From Silene noctiflora (Eukaryota > Streptophyta > Magnoliopsida > Caryophyllales > Caryophyllaceae): a DNA stretch of 20,248 nt. The stretch is from NCBI GenBank assembly GCA_009801015.1, contig VHZZ01004050.1, positions 7,385 to 27,632 of the forward strand, given 5' to 3'. Numbering within the stretch: position 1 is the first letter of the stretch; every line of letters starts with the position of its first letter. The position numbers and the translations under genes are program-made. Below the pieces are notes generated by a model. The model was not told the DNA's origin. It did not search any database and was given only the letters and a program-made list of their open reading frames with translations. Shown in pieces: positions 9,724 through 18,927 of this stretch.

Positions 9724-9937
9724 AGGTGACTCTCCGCGGCCTAAATGAGATGTTGAGCATCCCATTTGTCAACCCACTCAGGTGCCCGAGCCGGCTGACG
9801 ACCACCCCTCCTAGTGGTTGACCTCCTAGGCAACTCCTCCGTAACATCGTCCTGGACCCCCGCGTCGGCTGCAAGGGCCGAGGAAGGGTCAAATTCAACA
9901 TCCATAAAGTCTCGTCCGGACATCGAAGGCATATCCT
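9724..9937 (-). pseudogene. PMD pseudogene, second exon (N-terminal region)
   Basis: After a splice acceptor (aatttgcag, ending at 9938) the minus frame reads EDMPSMSGRDFMDVEF, then a low-complexity hydrophilic stretch with ELPRRSTTRRGGRQPARAPE and WVDKWDAQHLI before a TAG at about 9744. The joined exon 1/exon 2 frame is open and keeps the ATG at 9932 in frame, which supports the splice model. An Arg-rich, disordered N-terminus before a PMD is plausible. The far end is not resolved: the frame runs into stops (9744, 9724) shortly before the Athila-type insertion at 9713, so an unseen donor or decay must end it. Confidence 0.55.
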
Positions 9938-10527
9938 CTGCAAATTCAAGAATTTCAAAACCATTTCAGACCATTTCAAGTCTTTTTGAGTCCATTTTAG
10001 GCCATTTTAGAGACATTTTCAGACAATTTCAAGACTATTTCCTATTAGATATGCAAACATGTTTACACTACGTTCCTACATGTCCTAGATGTGCCTCATG
10101 GCGATGGAAAATCGAAATTTCGGCAGCATGTCGCTAAAATAAGCTTAAACCGACAAAAAAAGTGTCCCGGGGAGAAGTGACAAAGTGAAATTCCGACATG
10201 ATATCAAGTTTACCCATAATCAAAGGATTCCAAAACATCAAGTTTCATTGATTTACGACTAGTATAAGACCATTTTCAAGCTATTTACGCGATTTTAGCC
10301 TAAAACCGTCACATTTTCCTCCCATTTTCGCTATACTTGATGAAAATTCAAAGTAAACAAATGTTTACGCTCGTAATATAGTCTAATATGCATTTCTAAT
10401 GTCAATATCATTAGACAAATCCATTTAAGGCAAAAGCCCCAAATTTTCGAAAATATTTGGTGTACCCTAAATTGAGAATCAAAATTCAAGCCACAAATTC
10501 GTTTAAAGCAAACGACTGAGTGCATAC
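9938..10527 (-). other. Intron of the PMD pseudogene
   Basis: GT-AG intron of 590 bp on the minus strand: donor CCAG|gtatgc at 10527, acceptor tttgcag at 9938. It is AT-rich, with repeated CATTTTAG/CATTTCAAG phrases near 9960-10040. No coding signal. Confidence 0.55.
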
Positions 10528-10540
10528 CTGGATTAGTCAT
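10528..10540 (-). pseudogene. PMD pseudogene, start exon (coding part)
   Basis: ATG at 10540 gives MTNP, then the donor GTATGC. Joining its last G to the exon at 9937 keeps the frame (MTNPEDMPSM). A T- and A-rich untranslated leader is likely to lie upstream (10541 to about 10620). No TATA box is clear. The call depends on the splice prediction. Confidence 0.45.
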
Positions 10541-10697
10541 AATTTGGAGCAAGTCTTGTTCGATTTAATTATGTTGAGGATTGATGAAGATTTTGAGTTG
10601 TTTTTCTTTTTGAAAGACGAAATGTCGAAATGGAAATGAGCACTGTATCGTGCTCAAATCCAGTTTTCATTCAACCTTGACGAACTCGGGAAAAAAT

Positions 10698-10745
10698 GCA
10701 GTACCTGCTGCGTCCTTTCCTGAGATCATAGCTCCTGCTACGCCC
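10698..10745. repeat. Paired GC dyads, copy 2
   Basis: GCAGTACCTGCTGCGTCC (10698-10715) followed by GCTCCTGCTACGCCC (10731-10745), a degenerate version of the pair at 879-925, with the same AAAAAATGCAG lead-in and CCTTTCC follow-on. Confidence 0.6.
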
Positions 10746-10984
10746 TTTTTCCAGCAGGATTACTTGTCTCAAAGTCGTTATAAGTTCGTTATGCATGGGT
10801 CCTACCCTTTATTCGTTATTCGAAACGTTTCTCTATGCGTTTCGAGGTATTTTTCAAAATTACCTTCCGTAGGCATGTCGTCTTTCGTCAGGATCGATCC
10901 TACTCCCCTCATTTATCAACATTTGCTGAAATTTTATTTCCAAACCAATGCAAGTAGATTCAAGCTTCAAACCTATTCCACATC

Positions 10985-11196
10985 GGGTGAAACTGACATC
11001 CCATTATCACATTCCACCTCGGGTAAAACTGACATCCCACGATCAGATCCTACCTCGGGTAAAACTGACGTCCCATTATCAAAATTATACACTAGGGTAA
11101 AATTGACATCCCACCATCCTACTATCTACATTTCTATCCCGGGTAAAACCGACATCCCATTTTCGACATCCTGCAATGGGTAAAACTGACGTCCCA
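10985..11196 (+). repeat. Six-copy GGGTAAAACTGACATCCCA minisatellite
   Basis: The 19-base core occurs at 10985, 11021, 11057, 11095, 11141 and 11178; the intervals are 36, 36, 38, 46 and 37. Cores differ by at most a few bases (ACATCC/ACGTCC, GTGAAA/GTAAAA), while the linkers (CCATTATCA...CC(A/T)CCTC) drift. The first three units are exactly 36 bp, so they would encode a 12-residue repeat, but later units break the frame, so it is treated as non-coding. Confidence 0.85.
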
Positions 11197-11461
11197 CCAT
11201 CTACAATCCTACATCGGTTTCATAATTCGCCCTTCAGAAGGTTTCAGGTGTGATTTCTTCTTATGGCCGGTGAGCCTTCCCACGTAATCTATTGGACATT
11301 AAATGACCCTCCCCGAAAGTCGACAGACTCTAAAATGTTCCCGACGACAGGTCCTTGGTTCAGTTCCCTTGAATTGCCTCGCGTCGTCATAGTCTTCAGG
11401 TTGTAATATTCGATTGACCTGAGGGCTATACTTTGAATTTCGACTTATCCAAGCCTTAGTC

Positions 11462-11471
11462 AAAGTTGGGG
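11462..11471 (+). promoter_or_regulatory. Polypurine tract of the Tat/Ogre-like element
   Basis: AAAGTTGGGG, three bases before an LTR start TGTAGGTACC at 11475. A G-rich tract followed by CTC and TGTAG is a common PPT-LTR junction. It sets plus-strand orientation. One T interrupts the purine run. Confidence 0.5.
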
Positions 11472-11994
11472 CTCTGTAGGTACCTTACTTCTGCACCCCA
11501 CGCCAAACACTTGATGATGATTGGACCGCATGTTAAATACACGAAGCGTTATTACGACATTCTATTAATTCGACGTCAGAAGATTGCCTAAATAGTCGTG
11601 TCAACCCCTTCGTTGTCATCTACACGCCGATACGGTCATTTTGGAAGTAATTAGAGTACATTTGGAGTCGGGGTCAAAAACCGTCTTCATTTTCAGAAAC
11701 CGTCGTCATTTTCTCAAAAACCGTCTCGAATCTGATTCAGGATATATTTAAAAATCCAAAAATATCTCAAATATTCTTAAGATTTTGAAAATATCTTATT
11801 TTGACGAAATAAGGAAAACAAATCCTTTCCAATTTCTGAAAACGCGTAAAATCTCCGCTGTTCAAGGAGAAACGGCCCCAGGAGAGGGCGTACAGCCTAG
11901 ATCGCCTCTTCCTGGGCCTGTTTCCAGTAGCGTCCAAATCTTCCTAGATTCTTTTTGTATTTTAATCCTTCCAAAAATCTCACCTCGTGATTAG

Positions 11995-12006
11995 TATAAA
12001 TAAAGG
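11995..12006 (+). promoter_or_regulatory. TATA box of the Tat/Ogre-like LTR
   Basis: TATAAATAAAGG, a strong plant TATA box, followed after about 30 bp by a C/T-rich leader with CACTCGAG. It fits the U3/R border of the LTR beginning at 11475. Confidence 0.6.
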
Positions 12007-12390
12007 CCTCCGCCTTACATATTCTTCACTCGAGTGTCCGCCCCCTTCTCTTCTCTCTTTGCATTCTAAGACCACGTGCTTTTGCTACCAAGCCTACATG
12101 CTTGAGCGTTCTCGATCACATAAGCCTATATCATTTTAGGTACCAGTCACGTTTTTCATAGACCTACCAATTTGACCACTACACCTTAATCAATCTTAAT
12201 CAACTTGTTTTTCTAAAATCCTTTCAAAGGGCATCTTCGTTACATTCATCGAGTTAATTAATTTTCTGTTTCGCAACATGTAAGTCTGAGGATGTAAATC
12301 TCATTTGTAACTTATTTATCATAATCATGTAAGAGTCCATGCCGCAAACCTTTTTTACGGATCAGCGGAGAAAGACTATCGAGAAGAAAC

Positions 12391-12437
12391 GCAACAGCAG
12401 TTGCGCCTTCTGAAATAGTCGCAACATCTGCTGCGCC
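12391..12437. repeat. Paired GC dyads, copy 3
   Basis: GCAACAGCAGTTGCGCC (12391-12407) and GCAACATCTGCTGCGCC (12421-12437), exactly 30 bp apart, followed by the palindromic CTCTTCCAGAGG. Same arrangement as at 879 and 12831. Confidence 0.75.
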
Positions 12438-12830
12438 TCTTCCAGAGGCTGCTTATCTGTTGCTGCTTTTGTTCTTTTTCCTCGAGTACTAATTGTTTCG
12501 TTCTTTCTTTATTTTAATTCGTTTTCTTTCATAAATCTAGTTTCTTAATTTATTTTCATCTTGCAACTTAAATCCTTTATAATAAATATTTATGGGTTTT
12601 CGTCATCTTATTCAAACTTGGATTCTCAATGGTTCAATTTTCTCCATATCCAATCATTGAGATTCGACTTTTGTACATATTTTCAGTTTTATGACGGTTT
12701 TTTGTTCATATGTAATCTGTTAATCACTTTAACTCGAGTCAAATACTAATAACATGTTAGAATCAACCAATGAATATTAACAAACGCACGAGTCTAACTT
12801 CCACTGTCATAACCCAACTCGAGAACAGTC

Positions 12831-12877
12831 GCACAAGGTGATGTGCCTCTTCTAGAGGACGCATCATGTACTGTGCC
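12831..12877. repeat. Paired GC dyads, copy 4
   Basis: GCACAAGGTGATGTGCC (12831-12847) and GCATCATGTACTGTGCC (12861-12877), again 30 bp apart, separated by CTTCTAGAGGAC. The arms have changed (GCAC...GTGC) but dyad symmetry is kept, which suggests paired change. Confidence 0.65.
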
Positions 12878-13059
12878 TATTCTGGGCTAGCTTCTGCCTA
12901 TGAACTCGTTCTCGTTTTGACGTAGTTTCATCATTAAGTTTATAACCAACTATTAATCGTAATATCGCTATCGACGCGGGCGGAATTAGGTGTTCTAGTA
13001 TAAGCTTGCTAATACGTACCCTCACCCCTTACTCAGATACCTATGAACACCAATGTTCA

Positions 13060-13345
13060 TTGGCATCGCGAGAGTCATTCTAGACATAGAATGCTAAGGG
13101 TGACAAATTTCTTAGTGTCTATGTCACTACTTTGTGTTTTGACATGACGCGAAGTATTCGAACGGATCCAATTATGCACAAAAATTGGTCGCGACTCAAC
13201 AAATGCAGGCTTGTTCAAACCATTCATCGGTTTCATGCCTTTCAAATCGGTAACGGCCCATGACATGCTTTGTTAACACAAAGTTTCATGGGAGAAGTAC
13301 CTCCACCTCAAACATTACCAACGCGCGGGTGGCCCATGTCCACAA
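13060..13345. other. Short unassigned segment between two elements
   Basis: Follows the Tat/Ogre-like LTR with TGGCATCGCGAG at 13061, PBS-like in position and in its TGG start but matching no tRNA I know. It ends where Tekay-type RNase H sequence begins near 13345. No gene seen; a 63-codon minus frame (13075-13266) has no recognisable content. It may be a leader of the Tat-like element or flanking DNA. Confidence 0.35.
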
Positions 13346-13349
13346 ACAT

Positions 13350-13625
13350 AAAGCATGAATGGACTTCCTACTGAATACATCTGCTACAACATTAGCATTT
13401 CTCTCATGATAGATTATTTCCATGTCATAATCCCCAATCAACTTAAGCCACCTTCTCTGCCTTATATTCAACTCCTTTTGGGTACATATGTACTTAGGAC
13501 TTTTATAATCAGAAAACACTTTAAATGTACCTCGATACAGATAATGTCTCCATAATTTCATAGAAAATACCACCGCCCCCAACTCCAAATTATGGGTTGG
13601 ATAGCTCTCTTCGTATGGTTTTAGT
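13350..13625 (-). pseudogene. RNase H domain (Tekay/Del-like), truncated
   Basis: Reads YPTHNLELGAVVFSMKLWRH, then YLYRGTFKVFSDYKSPKYI, TQKELNIRQRRWLKLIGDYD and NANVVADVFSRKS. It degrades the RNA strand of the RNA-DNA hybrid during reverse transcription. The central Asp of FSDYKS and the late Asp of VVADVFSR are present; the usual FTDHKS and ADALSRK show one or two substitutions. It lies in a different frame from the RT, so at least one frameshift separates them; about 170 bp between (13795-13625) is heavily decayed. After HALC the match to the family stops. Confidence 0.85.
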
Positions 13626-13794
13626 TTTCTTGAAGCATAACATATCAGCTTTCCACTCTACATTAACACACACCGTAACCTATGCTTTGACAGATGCAGT
13701 GTAAACCTCAAAATCACCATTTCCCTCAAGTAAAGCAAGGTAAAGCTAGGATAGGAGCTGTATTCAAGCGCTCTTTTAAGGTTAGAAATACCTT

Positions 13795-14883
13795 CTAACA
13801 ACCCTCATCCCACTTAAACGTGTTCTCCTTTCTCATCAAAGTAGTCAAAGGCTTAACTATTTTAAAGAAATCCTTCACAAATGTCCTATAATAGCCAGCC
13901 AACCCTAGAAAACTTCTAATATCACCCACATTTTTCGGTCTCTTCCAGTTAGCTACAGCCTCAACCTTACTTGGATCTGTAGATACTCCCTCCTTAGAGA
14001 CCACATGACCCAAAAAGGCAACCTTCTCCAACCAAAATTTACACTTACTCAATTTTTCATAAACATTATTATCCCTCAAGGTCTGTAAGACAATCCTCAT
14101 ATAATAATTCTCATATTCCTCCTTATTTTTCGAGTAAACCAAAATATCATCGATAAAGAAAACCACGAATTGATCCAACTAGGGACTAAACACACGGTTC
14201 ATCAAGTGCATAAACACTACCGGTGCATTAGTTAACCCAAATGGCATAACCACAAATTTATGGTGCTTATATCTAGTCCAAAAGTCAGTCCTAGGAATAT
14301 CCCCCTCCTTAATAATCAACTGGCGGTATCCTAACCTCAAATCTATTTTAGAAAACACCCTTACTACACTTAACTAGTCAAATAAGTCATCAATTCGAGG
14401 CAAAGGGTACTTACTCTTAATAGTCATATTATTCAGCTCCCTATAATCAATACACAACCTCATAGTCCTATCCTTGTTTTTAACTAATAACACAGGTGCG
14501 TCCCAAGGTGATACACTTGGTCTTATATAGCCCTTATCCTGTAGCTCCTCCAAATGCTTCTTTAATTCTTCTAACTCTTTTGGTCCCATCCGATAAGATG
14601 CTTTAGAAATAGGTTCATCCCCAGATTCCAACTCAATACTAAAATCTATGTCCCTTCGAGGTGACAGTCGTGGAATCTCCTCATGAAAAATATCTTAAAA
14701 GTCTCGCACAACATCTATACTTCCCGCGTCAACTTCATCAACCCGTATGTCCCTCACATGACATAAAATCAACTGTCCTCCCCTCCTCAAACACGACTTC
14801 AGGGTAACAGCGGAGATAATTTTTGCCATAGGTTTTACCATAAATCCTTTATATGACACCCTTACTCCCTTGGTTCCCCTCAA
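13795..14883 (-). pseudogene. Reverse transcriptase (Tekay/Del-like), broken by stops
   Basis: One frame carries the whole RT core. Upstream linker: [127 protein letters not shown] and [11 protein letters not shown], ending [15 protein letters not shown] and FKWDEGC. The catalytic aspartates (SKIDL and FIDD) are intact; the latter is FIDD where YIDD/FIDD is normal. Stops fall after VVRDF (about 14695), after DDLFD (14374) and after RVFSP (14179). The copy encodes no functional enzyme, but motif conservation shows it decayed recently relative to its gag. Confidence 0.92.
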
Positions 14884-15253
14884 GGATACCTTCTTTTCAT
14901 AGATATCAATAAAGGCTCTATTTTTTTTTTCTCAACCAATCCATCCCCAAGATCACCTCAAAGCCTCCCTAAGTAAATTAAATTAAGTTCATAGAAAATA
15001 ACACCTCCCCGATCAAGATTGTCAAATCTTTATATATCTTTTCACAACCCACTGACTCTCCCGAAGGTATTTCTATGTCATCTTTTATTATATCAAAATT
15101 ATCTAGCTCTAAGGTACTAGCATGCTCACTAGAAATAAATGAATGGGCATATCCCGAGTCAAACAATATATAAGTAGGTTTAGATTTGACAAGAAAAGTA
15201 CCCGAAACCACATGACCATCACCCTTAGAAACTTTCCTTCCCATCATGAACAA
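14884..15253 (-). pseudogene. Retropepsin-type aspartic protease, decayed
   Basis: Begins VSGTFLVKSKPTYILFDSGY then AHSFISSEHA, the plant Ty3/gypsy protease pattern (VLFDSGATHSFIS). The catalytic DSG is kept but the next position is Tyr instead of Ala. It continues with IPSGESVG and, after two stops near 14978 and 14969, FEVILGMDWL, the conserved second half. It would cleave the Gag-Pol polyprotein. It is in a different frame from RT, so a frameshift lies near 14940, where the plus strand has a run of ten T. Confidence 0.85.
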
Positions 15254-16427
15254 CTTGTCATTGATCTTAGCACCCTCTTACACAGTAGAGGCCGACGCCC
15301 CCACAGTCTTTGCGGCTCCATGCGGATTTCCTCCATTATTCTGCTTCTGAAATGATCAATTGCCATAGCTCTTGTTGTTAAACCATGTATGGTTGGTGTA
15401 GTTATTGTAGTTGTTTCTCCTTTGGTTACTCCACTAACCGGAGTAACGTTTGCTTCCATATCTAGGCACTGGAGTGATTAATTAACACTCCCATAACAAC
15501 CATTACCATTGTCGTTTCTAGTAGTGGACCTACACTCATTCACCTTGTGACCATATTTACCACAACCATAGCACCGTGGTCGAGGTAGGTCACGGCCCTC
15601 CGAGCCTTGATTGACACCACCCTTATAGCCTCCTCTTAAAGTATATGATCTAAACTAGTTGATGTTTTGCTTCTTATCACTCCCAGCTCCCTCACTCACT
15701 GTTTCTGACTTTCTGTTTTCCCCTTCTCATTCTTATGCTCACTTAACATATCAACAATCCTCTCTGCATGACCTGCTCTCTGGTATACCTCATCTACTGT
15801 GGTTCGCATCCTAGCTGTCAACCTCTTCTTAATCACTAGAGACAATCCTTTTTTTTTATCTAGCTGCTAAGATCTCATTACCATAATTTTAGTCTGCGAC
15901 ATACTCTGACAACTCCATGAACTTTTTATGATAATCCTCTACTATCATCCCCTCTGTCATCTTAAAACTATCAAACTGGAACCTCATCTTACTCTGAATG
16001 GGCTCAGGCAGAAATGTATCTCTGAGTATACCCTTAAAATTAGCTCATGGCACAAATGACTCCTCACTCAACCTAAAAGTTTTCCTCCTTCTTCCTGGTC
16101 CACTAAACACCTTCTTTACCCTCAATTAGAAAGCATCATGATCCACCTGTAACTCCGTATGACAGTTCAGCAAATCAAAGATGATGTCAAACTCCCTACA
16201 CCGCTCTCCCAGCAAAGATGGCTCATCCACTCCCTCATACATGGATGGCTTCTGACGAGAAATAACTGCATCCATCTTAGCTGGATCCATCACCAAATCT
16301 TTCCTCTAAAACGAATTCTTCAGTGCTTCATTCAGAGCTTCATGCATTTTCAGCAATCTCTCAATCTTCTCAACTCACATGCTATAAGCAATCTCACAAT
16401 CTTCTTCAGTGCTTTCTTTGAAGGCAT
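15254..16427 (-). pseudogene. Gag (Tekay/Del-like), heavily decayed
   Basis: An ATG at 16427 begins MPSKKALKK. Recognisable capsid text follows after a frameshift: REFDIIFDLLNCHTELQVDH, then FLPEPIQSKMRFQFDSFKMT, EDYHKKFMELSEYVAD and DEVYQRAGHAERIVDM, which is the retrotrans_gag fold order. A CCHC zinc knuckle lies at 15573-15532. Stops occur after DHDAF, SFVP and EYVAD, and the region between the capsid-like strand and FKGILRDTFLP has lost the usual WW.. segment. Gag packages the element RNA. No N-terminal targeting signal is visible. Confidence 0.8.
15532..15573 (-). other. CCHC zinc knuckle of gag
   Basis: Minus strand encodes CYGCGKYGHKVNEC: CX2CX4HX4C with all four ligands, preceded by RPR. 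It is the RNA-binding nucleocapsid motif. Confidence 0.92.
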
Positions 16428-17222
16428 GATTGGGTTTTAAACAAGAACAAAGAAAGAAACATGAGTTTCTTCTTAAATAATTTTGGGTACATGGTATATG
16501 AGAAAATTGCTGCATACAAAAGAATATATGACAGGTCTAGCTGGCCTTTGCTCAGCCAACAACCCGTACCACGACACTCAAAGACGGTCACGACCAGTCA
16601 CAGCTAACCGTGTACACCACCCCAATTCTCAAATTAAAAATTCTAATTGTTTAAGTCAAAATCTCTAAGCATTAAATATCGAAATATAAGCATAGGTTCC
16701 GTGGCAACACGTTCCACATATCTCTAAACATGTGATTCTAAGCACGATATTCACATAAAGTGCAACCACGTTCATAAAATATTCAACACAATTATCCCAT
16801 TTATAATTATTTTAATCAGAATATTTATCAAATGCTGAGAAACTTTCACAAAATATTCACGCCACAGATTAACTTATTTGAAATCACCAAATCCACCACC
16901 TTTCTCCTCTCAAACGACCTCCAGCCTTTTACTCCTCATCCACCTCGAAATTTTTCTTACCTTTTATTCACATCCAGCAAGTAGTGTTAGTAATTATAAA
17001 ATTTCAGAATATAAACAGACCCTTAAGGCACGACATCCACGCTAACGAACCCATTCTCTTAATCTTTCCCGAGGTGACCGGTTCAAAACAGAAAAGGACA
17101 AGATTAAGGATTTCTCCGAAACCTAGTAAGAGGGATCCTAAACAGTTTCTACCCTAGGGTTCATTTTATTTGACGCATCCTAATTTCATTAAGTTTCATT
17201 GGTTTAGCCCTTAGGATCATCC
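16428..17222 (-). other. 5' leader of the chromovirus, non-coding
   Basis: From the PBS to the gag ATG on the minus strand, about 800 bp. AT-rich, no coding signal. The plus strand carries GGTCACGACCAGTCACAG near 16587, which resembles GTCACGGCCAACGTGACTCA in the LTR (17781); the similarity is short. Confidence 0.6.
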
Positions 17223-17234
17223 GCTCTGATACCA
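17223..17234 (-). promoter_or_regulatory. Primer-binding site, initiator tRNA-Met
   Basis: TGGTATCAGAGC on the minus strand, three bases from the LTR end (17238). It is the standard plant iMet primer site of Tekay/Del elements and fixes the element direction as right to left. Confidence 0.95.
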
Positions 17235-18080
17235 CTTTGTAACACCTCCATTTATCTAAGAGCCTTTAGTAAGACATTCTCAGATAAAAGAGACTATTAC
17301 CATCTTGGTTGTCCGACGTAGTGATTACAAAGTTAACAAACCAAAGTACTTTAATAAATTAAATGAATAACCTTAATGGTTTTACTACATAAGTTCCCAA
17401 AAGAATAAACTGCGCAGTATTAAATTAAAAAAACTAACGGCGGAAGAAAATAATAAAATGCCTTTCTAAGCTATGTGATAACTAGACTCCAAGTATGCTC
17501 TTGCCTCACACGCCAGTCCCAATCCAGGCATCCAGGACAACAACTAAATTACCTGCTTATTTTAATTTGCTCCCCATTTAACCGAAAATATTAAATGGTT
17601 CATAACAGGACGCTATGAAATAAATCTGGCATCAATTTTTATTTGAAATGACAACAAGACACCCGTGAACCAAAGCTTTTTAGAAAACTAAACAACAGAA
17701 TAATATAATACGACAATCCTGCAATAAAAATAAAACATTAAAATAACGTAACACAACGAAGGCCATTCAACCAAGCAACTGTCACGGCCAACGTGACTCA
17801 CGACCACTCATCCATGAACATCTGTTCACACAAATCTCAGGACCTCAATAGACTACGGACACCAATCGTGCCCGGCCGACCAATAATCTCAGGACCACGG
17901 ACCTTCAACACCCCGTGCCTAGCCTATCTATCTCAGGTCCACAACCGCAACTTTAATACCCGGATATTTTGGGAACGGTACGAGTAGCCTTAGGATGCGT
18001 GAGAGCTAAACGAGAGTAAGGTTTGACCTCACACTAGACCAAGTGGAACTTAGACTAGACCAAGCAAATATTAGAAGTGG

Positions 18081-18207
18081 ACCGAGTGAGCTAGGAGTGG
18101 ACCGAGTAGGGTGGACTCGGCCGAGTAGAGTGTCTACTCGACCGAGTACATAGTGAAATTGACCGAGTAGGTGGCACTCGACCGAGTGGATTGATCACTC
18201 GACGAGT
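18081..18207. repeat. 20-bp lattice of ACTCG-NN-CGAGT dyads in the chromovirus LTR
   Basis: CGAGT occurs at 18083, 18103, 18122, 18143, 18164, 18183 and 18203, spacing 19-21 bp. Full dyads: ACTCGGCCGAGT (18115-18126), ACTCGACCGAGT (18136-18147 and 18176-18187), and a one-base-spacer form (18197-18207). The other slots carry only the ACCGAGT half. Same arms and period as in the Athila-type LTRs. Confidence 0.88.
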
Positions 18208-18224
18208 GACACTGTCAGTACCCG

Positions 18225-18310
18225 ATATATGTCATTTCGTCTCCTAACCCGAATTCATTTTTTATCTTCTTCATTATCTCTCCAAACTCTCTTCCTTCTC
18301 TGTAAAACCG
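18225..18310 (+). promoter_or_regulatory. Promoter-like block: weak TATA and C/T-rich leader
   Basis: CCCGATATATGTC at 18221 is followed by CTCCTAACCCGAATTC and a pyrimidine-rich leader (TCTCTCCAAACTCTCTTCC, 18277-18295). The block lies directly after the dyad lattice, the order seen in LTR promoters. It reads plus, opposite to the flanking gag-pol. The TATA is weak. Confidence 0.35.
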
Positions 18311-18900
18311 TCATAAACATATTCATATGGGATTCGAGCTTGATTTAAAGGATTGATCACCTGCCTATCCTTCCTTAAACCAATGTAATTAAGATCCACC
18401 CTTTTCTAGTCTTATGAACCCTATATTTTGGGGGTTTTCAATTGGGTTGTTTAATTAGTAATTATTGTTAGTATATGGATAATTAATGGTCAGTAATAAG
18501 GGATTTTGTATTGTGTTATAGTGTAGGATGATTTGTGATAGTTATTATGTGATTATTGTAGGATGAGACGGTTTTATGAGAAGGATTCTTGTTGTCTTGG
18601 ACCAGCTTATGGAGTATGCTAAAAGGTAGGTTAATCCAACTCAGTTTCGGTATTGTACACGTATTGTTGATGGTCATTGTTCCTATTTACATCGGATGAG
18701 TCATGCTGCACCTCATGTTGGTAATTGAGGACTTGGAGAGTGTCACATGTGTCGGAATCGGTATTTATGGCATGTTGGCATATCATATTGCTTAGTGTAT
18801 ATAACATATTGTGATGGTTGCATATGTTTGAGGTTGGTGGTTGTATCATGATTTTATCGGAGACAGAAGGCGGTTGGGAGACCGTCTTCCTCTTGCGTCG

Positions 18901-18927
18901 CCTCTTGGAGCTTCCCACTCCAAGAGG
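18901..18927. other. Perfect 10-bp inverted repeat in the LTR
   Basis: CCTCTTGGAG (18901-18910), loop CTTCCCA, CTCCAAGAGG (18918-18927). GC-rich, so a stable stem is likely in either strand's RNA. Confidence 0.7.

Larger units (their letters stand above)
10650..11474 (+). other. 3' untranslated region of a Tat/Ogre-like element
   Basis: Lies between the antisense PMD gene and the LTR at 11475. It holds a paired-dyad module (10698-10745), a six-copy minisatellite (10985-11196) and, immediately before the LTR, a purine-rich tract. Tat-lineage elements typically have long, repeat-bearing DNA between pol and the 3' LTR, and some carry extra ORFs there, even in antisense. No pol is visible because it would lie off the left end of the window or has been lost. 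Confidence 0.5.
11475..13059 (+). repeat. LTR of a Tat/Ogre-like element
   Basis: Bounded by TGTAGGTACC after a PPT and by ...AATGTTCA at 13059; length about 1.6 kb, TG...CA. It has a TATA box (11995) about 520 bp from the start and a pyrimidine-rich leader after it (CCCCCTTCTCTTCTCTC near 12050). It also has two paired-dyad modules (12391-12437, 12831-12877) in the transcribed half. The right end sits in the dyad CCAATG-TT-CATTGG (13050-13063). No second copy lies in the window, so the boundaries are inferred, not compared. Confidence 0.5.

Noticed and set aside
10650-11183. 177-codon plus frame with a TSGKTDIP-like peptide repeat
   Set aside because: Only the first three units share the frame; later intervals (38, 46, 37) break it, and the upstream part has no coding character. 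It is a minisatellite.
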